Shown here piece by piece: positions 8,631-16,976 of a stretch of DNA of 55,790 nucleotides; position 1 is the stretch's first letter, and every line of letters begins with the position of its first letter. The notes under the pieces are model-generated. The model did no database searches, was not told where the DNA came from, and saw only the letters and a program-made list of their open reading frames with translations. The translations under genes and the position numbers were made by a program. Source of the DNA: an uncultured Monoglobus sp. (GTDB lineage: Bacteria; Bacillota; Clostridia; Monoglobales; Monoglobaceae); assembly GCA_947625055.1 (NCBI GenBank), contig CANQMT010000017.1, positions 1-55,790 of the forward strand, written 5' to 3'.

Positions 8631-9146
8631 CTACTTCTTTTTGGGTGTGATAAACATAGCCATGTTCCTGCCTTCCATTTTAACGCCCTTGTCAACGTCG
8701 CCGTACTCGGCGGCGCCTTCCTTAAACTTCATAAGCATATCTCTGCCCAAGGACGAATGGGTGATCTCACGACCTCTGAACCTTACCGACACCTTGACCT
8801 TGTCGCCGTTTTTAAGGAACTTAATACCGGCCCTGAGCTTGGTCTCAAAGTCATGATCGTCAATATTCGGGCTCAGTCTGATCTCCTTGATGGCAACGAC
8901 CTTCTGGTTCTTGCGGTTTTCCTTCTCGCGCTTTGAAAGCTCAAACTTATGCTTGCCGTAGTCCATAATTTTGCACACCGGCGGCTTGGCCTGTGGCGCG
9001 ATCTTCACCAGATCAAGGTTTTTCTCATCAGCCTTTGCCTGAGCTTTGGCGCTCGACATAATTCCGAGCTGCTCTCCGTCCGGCCCGATAAGACGAACCT
9101 CCTTGTCTCTGATCTCGTCGTTGATCATCAAATCCTGCTTAGCTAT
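8631..9146 (-). CDS. infC: Translation initiation factor IF-3 (AUA start codon)
   Basis: Controls start-codon fidelity on the 30S subunit. The protein shows both IF-3 domains: N-terminal INDEIRDKEVRLIGPDGEQLGIMS and C-terminal VKVSVRFRGREITHSSLG, then EGRNMAMFITPKKK. The start is inferred to be ATA at 9144-9146: an exact GGGAGGTG lies at 9153-9160, 6 bases upstream of the ATA, and the first product residues would be (M)AKQDLMINDEIR. The nearest ATG is five codons further on, too far from the site. Non-AUG starts are a known autoregulatory feature of infC, because IF-3 rejects them. Length would be 171 aa, close to the norm. Confidence 0.93.
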   Translation of the reverse strand: MAKQDLMINDEIRDKEVRLIGPDGEQLGIMSSAKAQAKADEKNLDLVKIAPQAKPPVCKIMDYGKHKFELSKREKENRKNQKVVAIKEIRLSPNIDDHDFETKLRAGIKFLKNGDKVKVSVRFRGREITHSSLGRDMLMKFKEGAAEYGDVDKGVKMEGRNMAMFITPKKK

Positions 9147-9160
9147 ACAAAACACCTCCC

Positions 9161-9292
9161 AGTATTTTAACGCGCAAAAAACGCGGGGCAAAAGCACACC
9201 GCGATATAAAATCAAATCATATATAATTCAAATTTTATGACCCTTTTGCTGTTCACTGAGGGGAGAAGCGGCAACTTCTGCTTTATTTAACG
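9161..9292 (-). promoter_or_regulatory. infC leader with attenuator (L20-type)
   Basis: About 130 nt of untranslated RNA lies between the promoter and infC. On the minus strand it contains a CGCGG...CCGCG stem followed at once by TTTTTTG (about 9174-9209), an intrinsic terminator just before the ribosome binding site, and an upstream GAAG/CTTC hairpin region (about 9262-9282) that could form the alternative pairing. L20-responsive leaders of this arrangement are known before infC-rpmI-rplT in Firmicutes. The pairing is read by eye. Confidence 0.65.
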
Positions 9293-9298
9293 TATGCT

Positions 9299-9327
9299 AT
9301 TTTAGCACAAACATATATATATGTCAA
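9299..9327 (-). promoter_or_regulatory. Sigma-A promoter of infC-rpmI-rplT
   Basis: TTGACA (9322-9327), 17 bp, TAAAAT (9299-9304) on the minus strand. It is divergent from the promoter at 9388-9416. Confidence 0.8.
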
Positions 9328-9387
9328 GGGTTTTTTTAAAAAATTTTCAAAAATTCACCGCCGCGCTCCATTTGAATTAAAAAAGAC

Positions 9388-9416
9388 TTGTCAAAAATTG
9401 TCGAATATGTTATACT
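9388..9416 (+). promoter_or_regulatory. Sigma-A promoter of the DHHW gene
   Basis: TTGTCA (9388-9393), 17 bp, TATACT (9411-9416). The predicted transcript start falls at or inside the GGAGG at 9424-9428, so the mRNA would have almost no leader. Confidence 0.65.
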
Positions 9417-9434
9417 TTGCAACGGAGGATCTTT

Positions 9435-10784
9435 ATGTTAAAAAATATCACCGAAAAATTCCGCGCGCTTTCGGAAAAACTCAGAGTTTTAAAACGGAAA
9501 GCCGAAATACGGCCCGGCTCGGAGAAGTCTGCGGACCGCTCGAAAAATATGACAGATCAGGAAAAAACGTTCTCGGATCGTGCGAAAACTTGGTCGCATA
9601 GGGCGAAAGCTTTATTGAAGAAACCCGACCCGAAAAAGTGCTCGGATCTGCTCAAAAACAAAAAATTTATAGTCTGCTCGGCGGCCCTTATCATACTGAT
9701 ATGCGCCGCTATCGCCGCGTGCTCGACAGACACGGGCGAAGGCGAAAACACTGCTGTTGTCGTTGAGGACGAACCTGTCGAGACTCCGAAAAATCCTATG
9801 GACGGGGCGTCAGTCGCCGACGATTACAGATACGCAAATTATCTCGGCGCCTGGAACGGGGTCAGCGTGTTTTCAAACGGCTCCGAGAACTTCGGCATGG
9901 AACTTCTGAGCATCCGCGACCAAAGCGGGGCATACGCCTCCGCTGTTGCGGGGATCGCGCTCAGCGTGCCTGATGTTAACGTCTATGACGTTCTGGTCCC
10001 CACGGCTCAGGAATTTTACGCGCCGAACTCAAGCCGCACCAATCAGACGGCCGGGATAACCGACGTATATCAAGACCTTTTAAGCAGGAATATCCCCAAC
10101 TTAACTCCCGTAAACATTGTGTCTGCGCTTTCGGAACACGCGGCGGAAAAAATTTATTTCTGCACCGACCACCACTGGACACAGCGTGGCGCATATTACG
10201 CATATGCCGAATACTCGCGCAAAAATCCGGACATCGCCGAACTTGATCCCCTCGAGACCTACCGCACCGAAAACAATTACGGATACAAAGGTTCGCTTTG
10301 CAGCTTCACAAACGGTACCGACGGCAGCGCGCTGCTTTCGCAAAATCCCGACATGCTTCAGTTTTTTTATCCGAAGCCCGAGTATGAGGCCGCGGTGTAT
10401 TCCGACCCGTATATGACCTCGTATATGCAAAACGTGGAAGCGATCTGCCCGCGGCTTATGAACTACAGCAGCTTTCTGCAGGGTGATTTTCCTCTTGAGG
10501 TTTACAAAACAAATGTGAACAACGGGCGTAAGCTCTGCATAATAAAGGAGTCATACGGCGACGCGTTCTCGGTTTGGGCGCTCAACAATTACGAGGAGAT
10601 CTACATAGTCGATTACAGGATGTGGAACGGCGGGACTTACGGGGGATATGACAGCAGCAATATCGCCTTTAAGATCAAGGATTTCCACGATTTCGCAAAA
10701 TTTGACGATCTTATCATAATCAGCTATCCGGTGTCCGTTTCGGTTGATGCCCAGACGAGCCTGCTGGCGGCAATGTCAGCTTAG
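9435..10784 (+). CDS. Membrane-anchored DHHW-family (AlgX/SGNH-like) protein
   Basis: A 449-aa protein starting at ATG 9435 (GGAGG 6 bases upstream). Residues 1-75 are cytoplasmic and very basic, with repeated short charged segments. Residues about 80-95 (IVCSAALIILICAAIAACS) form one membrane helix. The rest would be outside the cell. The YFCTDHHWTQRGAYYAY motif near 240 is the hallmark of the DHHW family, relatives of the AlgJ/AlgX SGNH-type acyl esterases/transferases; IIKESYGDAFSVW near 375 could be the second block. Acetylation or deacetylation of a surface polysaccharide is an inference. It has its own promoter and is not clearly coupled to ung. Confidence 0.8.
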   Translation: MLKNITEKFRALSEKLRVLKRKAEIRPGSEKSADRSKNMTDQEKTFSDRAKTWSHRAKALLKKPDPKKCSDLLKNKKFIVCSAALIILICAAIAACSTDTGEGENTAVVVEDEPVETPKNPMDGASVADDYRYANYLGAWNGVSVFSNGSENFGMELLSIRDQSGAYASAVAGIALSVPDVNVYDVLVPTAQEFYAPNSSRTNQTAGITDVYQDLLSRNIPNLTPVNIVSALSEHAAEKIYFCTDHHWTQRGAYYAYAEYSRKNPDIAELDPLETYRTENNYGYKGSLCSFTNGTDGSALLSQNPDMLQFFYPKPEYEAAVYSDPYMTSYMQNVEAICPRLMNYSSFLQGDFPLEVYKTNVNNGRKLCIIKESYGDAFSVWALNNYEEIYIVDYRMWNGGTYGGYDSSNIAFKIKDFHDFAKFDDLIIISYPVSVSVDAQTSLLAAMSA

Positions 10785-10879
10785 CGACCGGCGAACGCGA
10801 CAAAAATCTGATCTCTTTATAAAAAGGCTTTGTCCGTCATCGAACGGAAACCAAAAAACGCAAAAAGGAGGACTGTTTT

Positions 10880-11551
10880 ATGGTACATATAGGCAACGAC
10901 TGGGATGAAATTCTGAGCGATGAGTTCCAAAAAGAATACTATTTGCGGCTGCGCGCTTTTCTGGCAAAAGAATACCGCAGCGGTACCGTCTATCCGGACA
11001 TGTATGACATATTCAACGCTCTGAAATACACGCCTTACAAAGACGTAAAAGCGGTCATACTCGGTCAGGATCCGTACCACGGCCCGGGTCAGGCTCACGG
11101 TCTGTGCTTCTCGGTATTGCCCGGGATCGTGCCGCCTCCGTCGCTTAAAAATATTTACAAGGAAATATACGATGAGTACGGTACCCCGCCGCCGGAGAGC
11201 GGAGAGCTGACAAACTGGGCAAGGCAGGGTGTGCTGCTGCTCAACACGGTGCTCACAGTCAGGGCGGGCATGGCCAATTCCCACCGCGGCATGGGCTGGG
11301 AGATCCTGACCGACAAAATCATTTCGCTGCTCAATGATCGCGAGGATCCGATTGTGTTCATGCTTTGGGGTGCGAACGCGAGGCAGAAAACGGCGCTTAT
11401 AACAAATCCGCGCCATCTTGTGCTTACCGCGGCGCACCCGAGCCCGCTCTCGGCGTACAACGGATTTTTCGGCTGCGGACATTTCAGAAAATGCAACGAT
11501 TTTCTGGCTCTGAACGGAAAGGATGAAATAAATTGGCAAAAAACGGTCTGA
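10880..11551 (+). CDS. ung: Uracil-DNA glycosylase, family 1
   Basis: Removes uracil from DNA as the first step of base excision repair. The 223-aa protein shows the water-activating loop GQDPYHGPGQAHGLCFSV (catalytic Asp), the LLLNTVLTVRAGMANSH segment, and the minor-groove loop HPSPLSAYNGFFGC with its catalytic His. The length matches the family. GGAGG lies 8 bases before the ATG. No obvious promoter is seen in the 95-bp gap after the DHHW gene. Confidence 0.97.
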   Translation: MVHIGNDWDEILSDEFQKEYYLRLRAFLAKEYRSGTVYPDMYDIFNALKYTPYKDVKAVILGQDPYHGPGQAHGLCFSVLPGIVPPPSLKNIYKEIYDEYGTPPPESGELTNWARQGVLLLNTVLTVRAGMANSHRGMGWEILTDKIISLLNDREDPIVFMLWGANARQKTALITNPRHLVLTAAHPSPLSAYNGFFGCGHFRKCNDFLALNGKDEINWQKTV

Positions 11552-11590
11552 AAAGACCTTTTGGTGAATATAATTACAAGAGGTAATGCT

Positions 11591-12052
11591 ATGAAAAGAA
11601 TATTAAGACCCGCGGCTCTGATTGCCGCTGTATCAGTGATCATAATGTGCGTTTCCGGCTGTTCTTTGCTTTCGCGGATCAAAGGGGATAACCCCTCTCC
11701 GGCGCAGACGGAGACTCCCAAACAGGAATCGGTCGCAGGCTCATGGACTCTCGATAAGATCCTTGACAAAAACGGCGTCGAAGTCGCACCGGACGATATA
11801 AATATACCCATAAAACCGTTTAGCGAAATGTCCGGCCTCACGGGAAGCATTTTGAGCGGCGCCGAGTTTAAATTCAGCGAGGACGGCAAAGTATCATTTC
11901 TTTTCGTCTCGGGCGATTATACTTACGAAAACAACACTCTGAGCATCTCGGTTCCGCAGTTTGAGGAAACGCTGAATGCGCCGTGCGAGATAAGCGACTC
12001 AAAAATGAGCCTGAAGCTCGGCGGCTATGAATTCATATTCAAAAAGAAGTAA
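11591..12052 (+). CDS. Small lipoprotein, lipocalin-like beta domain
   Basis: A 153-aa secreted lipoprotein. The start at 11591 has GAGGT 7 bases upstream. Residues 1-24 are a lipoprotein signal (MKRIL..., hydrophobic core, VSGC lipobox; Cys24 would be lipidated). A short Pro/Gln/Thr linker precedes a domain starting VAGSWTLDKI and alternating short beta strands (FKFSEDGKVSF, YTYENNTLSIS, ISDSKMSLKLGGYEFIFKK), the layout of small lipocalin-like lipoproteins in Clostridia. No enzymatic motif is visible; the function is unknown. It starts 40 bp after ung and may be cotranscribed with it. Confidence 0.75.
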   Translation: MKRILRPAALIAAVSVIIMCVSGCSLLSRIKGDNPSPAQTETPKQESVAGSWTLDKILDKNGVEVAPDDINIPIKPFSEMSGLTGSILSGAEFKFSEDGKVSFLFVSGDYTYENNTLSISVPQFEETLNAPCEISDSKMSLKLGGYEFIFKKK

Positions 12053-12056
12053 CTTA

Positions 12057-12095
12057 AAACCGCGCGGAGATCAAAAGATCCCTGCGCGGTTTTTA
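12057..12095. terminator. Terminator after the lipoprotein gene
   Basis: Stem AAACCGCGC / GCGCGGTTT with inner GGATC pairing and a TTTTTATT tail, 5 bp past the stop. It lies between convergent genes and can act in both directions. Confidence 0.85.
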
Positions 12096-12103
12096 TTATC
12101 GGT

Positions 12104-12745
12104 TCAAGACTTTGACAAAACAAAGTCGCTCAATATTTTCGCACTGCCGTCGATACCCAGCGCCGAGCTGTCGATCGTGATATGATAATTCCTGACGTCG
12201 CCCCACTCGCGGTTGGTGTAAAAATTATAGTAGTTGGCGCGTTTTTTGTCGGTTTTCTTCATAAGATCAACGGCTTCTTTCTCTTTTTGCTTGTATATCC
12301 TCATGACCCGTTCAAGCTTAAATTCCTCGGACGCGTGAATAAAAATGTTCACGACCCCGGGAAAGTCGCGCAGCACATAATCAGCGCAGCGGCCCACGAT
12401 AACGCATGATCTCTCGATCGCCAAATTTTCGATGATCTGCGCCTGTATTCTGAAGACTGTGTCGGAGTTTATGATCTCCCCAGCGTGATAAAGGCCGTGT
12501 CTGTCGGACTGAAGGCCCATGACCAGCGAATATAAAAGGCTGTTGGTGGGTTTTTCGTCGATCCCGTCAAAAAGATTTTCCGAAAGGCCGCTCTCCTTGG
12601 CCGCGATAGCGATAAGCCCCTTGTCATAAAAATCTATCCCAAGCAGATCGGCAAGCTTTCTGCCGATCTTGCGTCCGCCCGAGCCAAACTGCCTTCCGAG
12701 AGTGATCACATATTTTTTGTTAAGACCGTTAATTTCGCCGCTCAT
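12104..12745 (-). CDS. Cytidylate-kinase-like P-loop protein
   Basis: A 213-aa protein of the cytidylate kinase-like family: P-loop near residue 14 (TLGRQFGSGGRKIGRKLA), then DFYDKGLIAIAA, CVIVGRCADYVLRD and FIHASEEFKLERVMR. This family is distinct from canonical Cmk and its substrate is not established. The start is uncertain: AGGAAGG lies 11 bases before the ATG at 12745, while an ATG at 12754 is only 2 bases from it. It has its own promoter and is a single-gene unit convergent with the ung-lipoprotein pair. Confidence 0.82.
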   Translation of the reverse strand: MSGEINGLNKKYVITLGRQFGSGGRKIGRKLADLLGIDFYDKGLIAIAAKESGLSENLFDGIDEKPTNSLLYSLVMGLQSDRHGLYHAGEIINSDTVFRIQAQIIENLAIERSCVIVGRCADYVLRDFPGVVNIFIHASEEFKLERVMRIYKQKEKEAVDLMKKTDKKRANYYNFYTNREWGDVRNYHITIDSSALGIDGSAKILSDFVLSKS

Positions 12746-12777
12746 ATGCAACATCACCTTCCTGATTTGGTTTTTTT

Positions 12778-12806
12778 ATTCTAACACATATTTCACAAAA
12801 TTGCAA
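12778..12806 (-). promoter_or_regulatory. Sigma-A promoter of the cytidylate-kinase-like gene
   Basis: TTGCAA (12801-12806), 17 bp, TAGAAT (12778-12783) on the minus strand. Confidence 0.65.
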
Positions 12807-13048
12807 AGAAAAACGCAAAATTTAATGTATAAAAAAGGCTGTCCCGAATTGTGCAAAATAACTAACGTTAAGGAACTTTTCAGAGACTTTTCCGCGTCTG
12901 TTTTAATATCGTAATTTCAAAATAATCTGAGAATATATATGATTATACAACAATACACAATAATTTACAATAAGCCTTACGTGAAAGTCGCTTTTTTGAG
13001 CGTAAAACTCTTTTTTGACATAAAAATATATCCCAAAAGGCTACCGGG
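12807..13048. other. AT-rich intergenic stretch without a gene
   Basis: About 240 bp between the promoter of the cytidylate-kinase-like gene and the whiA terminator. It contains only very short frames, AT-rich runs and no clear repeat or RNA structure. I see nothing that can be assigned. Confidence 0.5.
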
Positions 13049-13056
13049 TGCAAAAC

Positions 13057-13087
13057 TCAAGACGGCCGCTCGTGACGGCCGCCTTGA
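13057..13087. terminator. Terminator of the hprK-whiA cluster
   Basis: Stem TCAAGaCGGCCG / CGGCCGcCTTGA (one mismatch) with a 7-base loop, 12 bp past the whiA stop. The T tail is short (GTTTTG). Confidence 0.7.
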
Positions 13088-13099
13088 ATTACGGCGGGC

Positions 13100-14023
13100 T
13101 CATTGCCTGCCGGATGCAAGCTTCATTATTTTTTTCAGTCGGTGGTTTACCCCCGATTTGGTCAGAGGCGGGTTAAGCCGCTTTCCGAGCTCGCTCAAGC
13201 TGAGATCCTTGTATTGAAGACGCAGCCGCGCGATCTCCCTGAGGTCATCGGGCAGCGCGTCAAGCCCCGCAGTGTCGCGGATCTTATGTATCGCCCTAAT
13301 CTGATCCACTGAGGCGTTTATAGTCCTCGAAAGGTTTGACGTCTCGCCGTTGGCGCCGCGATTGGCGTCGTTGCGGATCTCTTTTTCGATCTTTATGTTA
13401 ATAAGCTCCATCTGCGAGGCGCAAGCGCCCAACAGAGCCAGTATATCCTCAATAACCTCGCTGTTTTTCACATATGCAACATACTTTTTTTTACGGGCGA
13501 TCATCTGAAGCTTAAACCCCAAATCGGAGAACAGGCGCGCCGCATCGGCGCACAGTTCGCGGTTCGGAGCCGAGATCTCAAGAGCGTAATTTTTGTTGGG
13601 ATCGATAACCGCTCCGGATCCCATAAAAGCGCCGCGAAGAAATTCGCGTCTGCAGCAGCTTTTGTTTATATCTCCGGCGCGCATGAGGATCCCGCCGCTC
13701 TCATCCAGCATTTTAAGATCATAGAGAAGCTGAGCGATCTTCACGCTGTCGCGCACAACGGCGCTGTATTTTACGCCGCCGTTACCGCTCTGTCTGACGT
13801 CGGCCTCTATTCCCAAAAGCCTTGACAGCTCGACAAAACAGCCGACAACATCGGGATTGTCGCTTACGAGCTTGATCTCGCTCATTGAGACCGAAGCGGC
13901 GCCGAACAGCACAAGTCCCTTAAATCTTGAGCGGACGCAGCACATCTCGCCCGGATCGATCCGATAGATCTCCCTCTTGATTTTTCTGGAAAACGACTGT
14001 TTTTCATTCTCATTATCCGGCAA
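13100..14023 (-). CDS. whiA: DNA-binding protein WhiA
   Basis: Conserved Gram-positive protein acting in sporulation, cell division and carbon/NAD metabolism. It has an N-terminal LAGLIDADG-like fold (LVLFGAASVSMSEIKLVSDN; FLRGAFMGSGAVIDPNKNYALEIS) and a C-terminal helix-turn-helix (LSLSELGKRLNPPLTKSGVNHRLKKI). The start is best placed at TTG 14021-14023: GGAGG at 14032-14036 gives 8-base spacing, while the upstream GTG at 14030-14032 overlaps the site. That gives about 307 aa, as expected. It overlaps the end of glmR's ribosome site, in the conserved rapZ-glmR-whiA order. Confidence 0.95.
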   Translation of the reverse strand: MPDNENEKQSFSRKIKREIYRIDPGEMCCVRSRFKGLVLFGAASVSMSEIKLVSDNPDVVGCFVELSRLLGIEADVRQSGNGGVKYSAVVRDSVKIAQLLYDLKMLDESGGILMRAGDINKSCCRREFLRGAFMGSGAVIDPNKNYALEISAPNRELCADAARLFSDLGFKLQMIARKKKYVAYVKNSEVIEDILALLGACASQMELINIKIEKEIRNDANRGANGETSNLSRTINASVDQIRAIHKIRDTAGLDALPDDLREIARLRLQYKDLSLSELGKRLNPPLTKSGVNHRLKKIMKLASGRQ

Positions 14024-14028
14024 ATTGA

Positions 14029-15159
14029 TCACCTCCGTCTGTGTTCGGGAGTGTAAAGCAGGACTCCCTCACCGCTGACCTTTTGACCGTGCTCATTTCT
14101 GTTTATGCTGATAATATCCACAAGCGCGTCCGCCAAAGCGTAAGTATTGTGGCGGACATGTCCCTCGGCGTCGACCGAGACCATATCGCGCTCGATCACA
14201 TTAATGTTTGTTGACGCAAATCTCACCTTGTCATATTCGACCGGCGCGGCTCCGTCGGCCTTATAGCGCTCTATAAGCTCCGGGCTGATCCCGCCGGTGT
14301 TCACAATACAGTAATCCAAAAAATCATCGAACGTGTGGTCCAAAATGGCCAGAGCGTGGTCAAATGCAGTATAGCCGTCAGTCTCGCCCGGCTGAGTCAT
14401 TATGTTGTTTATGTAAACCACGGGCGCGTCCGATTCCCTGACCGCGCTCTTAAGATCGTCGATAACAAGGTTCGGCAGCACGCTGGTGTATAGGCTGCCC
14501 GGGCCGAGAGTGATAAGATCGGCGGTTTTTATATCATCAACGACCTCGCTCAGTGTCTCGACCGGCATAAGGTTGCCGAACTTTTTGCGAAGCCGGACCT
14601 TTTTTATCGCCGAATGACGCTCGCTGACCGCCCGGCCTATGCGCGATTCTCCCACAACCGTGCTGCCGTCCTCCATTGTGGCCACAAGCTCAACGTTTGA
14701 CGCTGTTACCGGAAAGACCTTTCCGGTGATGTTCAAAACCTCGCACACGTTGCGCACCGCCTCAACAAAGTCGCCGCTGAAGGTCCCGGTCATCGCGGCC
14801 AGGAACAGATTGCCGAAACTCTGACCCTTGAGCTGGCCGCTGTCAAATCTGTAATTCAACAGTTTTTCCATCACCGGCTCGACCTCTGACAGAGCCAAAA
14901 TACAACTGCGGATATCGCCCGGCGGCGGAATGTTCAGATCCTGGCGCAGCACTCCGCTGCCTCCTCCGTCGTCGGCAACGCTGACTACCGCCGTAATATC
15001 GGTGGTATAGCGCTTGATACCCCTCAGCATGGCTGACAAACCGGTGCCGCCTCCGATCGAGACGATCTTCGGGTTAAAGCTCTGAAATCCGCCGCGGTTC
15101 CGACGCTGCAGATTCTTATATTTTGATCTGTCGTATCCGCGGATGTCCGAATTATCCAT
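14029..15159 (-). CDS. glmR: Gluconeogenesis factor GlmR/YvcK (CofD-like)
   Basis: UDP-GlcNAc-binding regulator that directs carbon to cell-wall precursors. The 376-aa protein begins with about 28 hydrophilic residues, then KIVSIGGGTGLSAMLRGIKRYTTDITAVVSVADDGGGSG, the CofD/YvcK nucleotide-sugar binding signature, PGDIRSCILALS, FGNLFLAAMTG and ADLITLGPGSLYTSVLPNL. AAAGGG precedes the ATG. It follows rapZ by 2 bp and precedes whiA, the standard Firmicute order. Confidence 0.95.
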   Translation of the reverse strand: MDNSDIRGYDRSKYKNLQRRNRGGFQSFNPKIVSIGGGTGLSAMLRGIKRYTTDITAVVSVADDGGGSGVLRQDLNIPPPGDIRSCILALSEVEPVMEKLLNYRFDSGQLKGQSFGNLFLAAMTGTFSGDFVEAVRNVCEVLNITGKVFPVTASNVELVATMEDGSTVVGESRIGRAVSERHSAIKKVRLRKKFGNLMPVETLSEVVDDIKTADLITLGPGSLYTSVLPNLVIDDLKSAVRESDAPVVYINNIMTQPGETDGYTAFDHALAILDHTFDDFLDYCIVNTGGISPELIERYKADGAAPVEYDKVRFASTNINVIERDMVSVDAEGHVRHNTYALADALVDIISINRNEHGQKVSGEGVLLYTPEHRRR

Positions 15160-15161
15160 AT

Positions 15162-16025
15162 CTACACACCCTTTTGAATATCTCTGTGGCTAATGCTGAC
15201 GTTGTTCTCGTCATCGCTCTTTAAAAACTTGTAAAGCTCCTCGGCCAGCGTCACGCTGCGGTGGTGTCCGCCGGTGCAGCCGATAGCGATAACAAGCTGG
15301 TTCTTGCCCTCTTTGACATATTCCGGCACAAGGAAATCTATCATAGCGGTGAGCATATTCAAAAATCTGCAGCTTTCATCAAAGCTCATCACATAATCAT
15401 GGACATTGGTCTCAAGACCGGTGCTGTGCTTGAGTTCCGGAATGTAAAACGGATTTGGCAGGAAGCGCACGTCAAACACCAGATCCGCGTCAAGAGGAAT
15501 GCCGTACTTAAATCCGAACGACATAACATTAATAATGATCCCCGTGCGCTGACGGGGCGAAAACATTGATTTTATCCGCGCCGAAAGCTGGCTCGCGGAC
15601 AAATCGCTTGTGTCTATCACATAGTCGGCTCTGAGCCTCGCGTTGTTCAGCAGCCTGCGCTCGCTCGCGATCCCGTCAACAATGCGGCCGCCCGCGGCGC
15701 CCGGATGCAGCCTCCTGGTCTCCTTGTAGCGTTTTATAAGCGTTTCATCGGACGCGTCAATGAACAGGATCTCATGGTCTATCCCCATTTCCTCAAGCTC
15801 TCCGATTGCCGCTTCAAAACCGCCGAACATATCTTCGCCCACGCGAATATCACTCACAATTGCGACGTAACTCATAGCGTCGCCCGCCTTTGCGCCGATC
15901 TCAACAAACCTCGGTATCAACTCGGGGGGCATATTGTCAATGCAGTAAAAACCTATATCCTCAAGAGCCTTTATGACCCCGGTCTTACCCGCGCCGCTGA
16001 GGCCGGTAACGATCAAAACCTTCAT
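15162..16025 (-). CDS. rapZ: RNase adapter / nucleotide-binding protein RapZ (YvcJ)
   Basis: A 287-aa P-loop protein: Walker A GLSGAGKT at 8-15, YCIDNMPPELI, LFIDASDETLIKRYKETRRLHP, VMSFGFKYGIPLDADLVFDVRFLPNPFY and the C-terminal AIGCTGGHHRSVTLAEEL, all family signatures. In enterobacteria it delivers small RNAs to RNase E; in Bacillus YvcJ hydrolyses nucleotides and influences competence. GGAGG lies 9 bases before the ATG. It is part of the glmR/whiA cluster. Confidence 0.96.
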   Translation of the reverse strand: MKVLIVTGLSGAGKTGVIKALEDIGFYCIDNMPPELIPRFVEIGAKAGDAMSYVAIVSDIRVGEDMFGGFEAAIGELEEMGIDHEILFIDASDETLIKRYKETRRLHPGAAGGRIVDGIASERRLLNNARLRADYVIDTSDLSASQLSARIKSMFSPRQRTGIIINVMSFGFKYGIPLDADLVFDVRFLPNPFYIPELKHSTGLETNVHDYVMSFDESCRFLNMLTAMIDFLVPEYVKEGKNQLVIAIGCTGGHHRSVTLAEELYKFLKSDDENNVSISHRDIQKGV

Positions 16026-16041
16026 GTTTAACCACCTCCGC

Positions 16042-16953
16042 TCAAAACTCGCCTATAAGCTTGATCTCCGTTTCAAGCTTGACTCCTTTTTTCTCAAACA
16101 CGGTTTCGCGCACATGGTTGATGACCGCCATAACGTCAGCCGCAGTAGCGCCTCCGTTGTTTACCACAAAACCGGAATGTTTATCTGAAACCGACGCGCC
16201 GCCGACCGTATAGCCTTTTAATCCGGCCTCCTCGATCAGCGCCGCGGCATAATAGCCCTCCGGACGCTTAAACGTGCTTCCCGCGCTAGCCTTGTCAACG
16301 GGCTGCTTTGAGACCCGTTTTTCGGTGAGCTGCCTTATATCATCCATAATAACGCTCATGCTCTTATACATAAGCTTCATTTCCGCGCTCAATATGACAT
16401 AATTTTTATCGGTAAAAAAGCTGCGGCGGTATCCGAATCCGCAATCTCCGCCGCTTATTTCGCAAACCTCGCAGTCATCGTCAAGATATGTCACTTTTGT
16501 TATAACATCCTTCATTTCGCCTCCGTAAGCGCCCGCGTTCATATAAACGGCGCCGCCCAGCGAGCCGGGAATACCCGAGGCAAACTCAAGTCCCGAAAGA
16601 CCGTTACGCGCCGCGGAATTTGCAAGCCTGGACAAAAGCACGCCGCTCTCGGCCGTGACCGTATCGCCCGCAAAATTAATGTTGCCGAGTTCCTTGCCGA
16701 TCTCAATGACCGCGCCGCGTATACCCTTGTCTCCCACAAGCAAATTGGAGCCGTTGCCGATGATCTGATAATCCATGCCGATCTGCTTAAAAAGCTTTAT
16801 GACCGACTCAAGCGCGCTTACGCTGCGCGGCTCGACAAAGATATCCGCAGGGCCGCCTATTTTGAATGTGGTGTGGGCGCTCATCGGCTCGTTGATCCTT
16901 GCGTTGGCGTCGCCCACTATTCCCTTTGCCATCGCTATCGCTGTGTTAATCAT
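16042..16953 (-). CDS. murB: UDP-N-acetylenolpyruvoylglucosamine reductase
   Basis: FAD/NADPH enzyme producing UDP-MurNAc for peptidoglycan. The start is at 16953, preceded by TGGAGG with 6-base spacing; a longer frame to 16977 lacks a site and would overlap the preceding stop. The protein (303 aa) shows HTTFKIGGPADIFVEP, IIGNGSNLLVGDKGIRG, GLEFASGIPGSLGGAVYMNAGAYGGEM, YRRSFF and the catalytic-serine region KASAGSTFKRPEGYYAA, matching the type II (YRR) subgroup. It lies between the PHP gene and rapZ; murB next to rapZ-glmR-whiA is common in Clostridia. Confidence 0.97.
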   Translation of the reverse strand: MINTAIAMAKGIVGDANARINEPMSAHTTFKIGGPADIFVEPRSVSALESVIKLFKQIGMDYQIIGNGSNLLVGDKGIRGAVIEIGKELGNINFAGDTVTAESGVLLSRLANSAARNGLSGLEFASGIPGSLGGAVYMNAGAYGGEMKDVITKVTYLDDDCEVCEISGGDCGFGYRRSFFTDKNYVILSAEMKLMYKSMSVIMDDIRQLTEKRVSKQPVDKASAGSTFKRPEGYYAAALIEEAGLKGYTVGGASVSDKHSGFVVNNGGATAADVMAVINHVRETVFEKKGVKLETEIKLIGEF

Positions 16954-16976
16954 AGTTGTCCTCCATTTTTGCGCCA

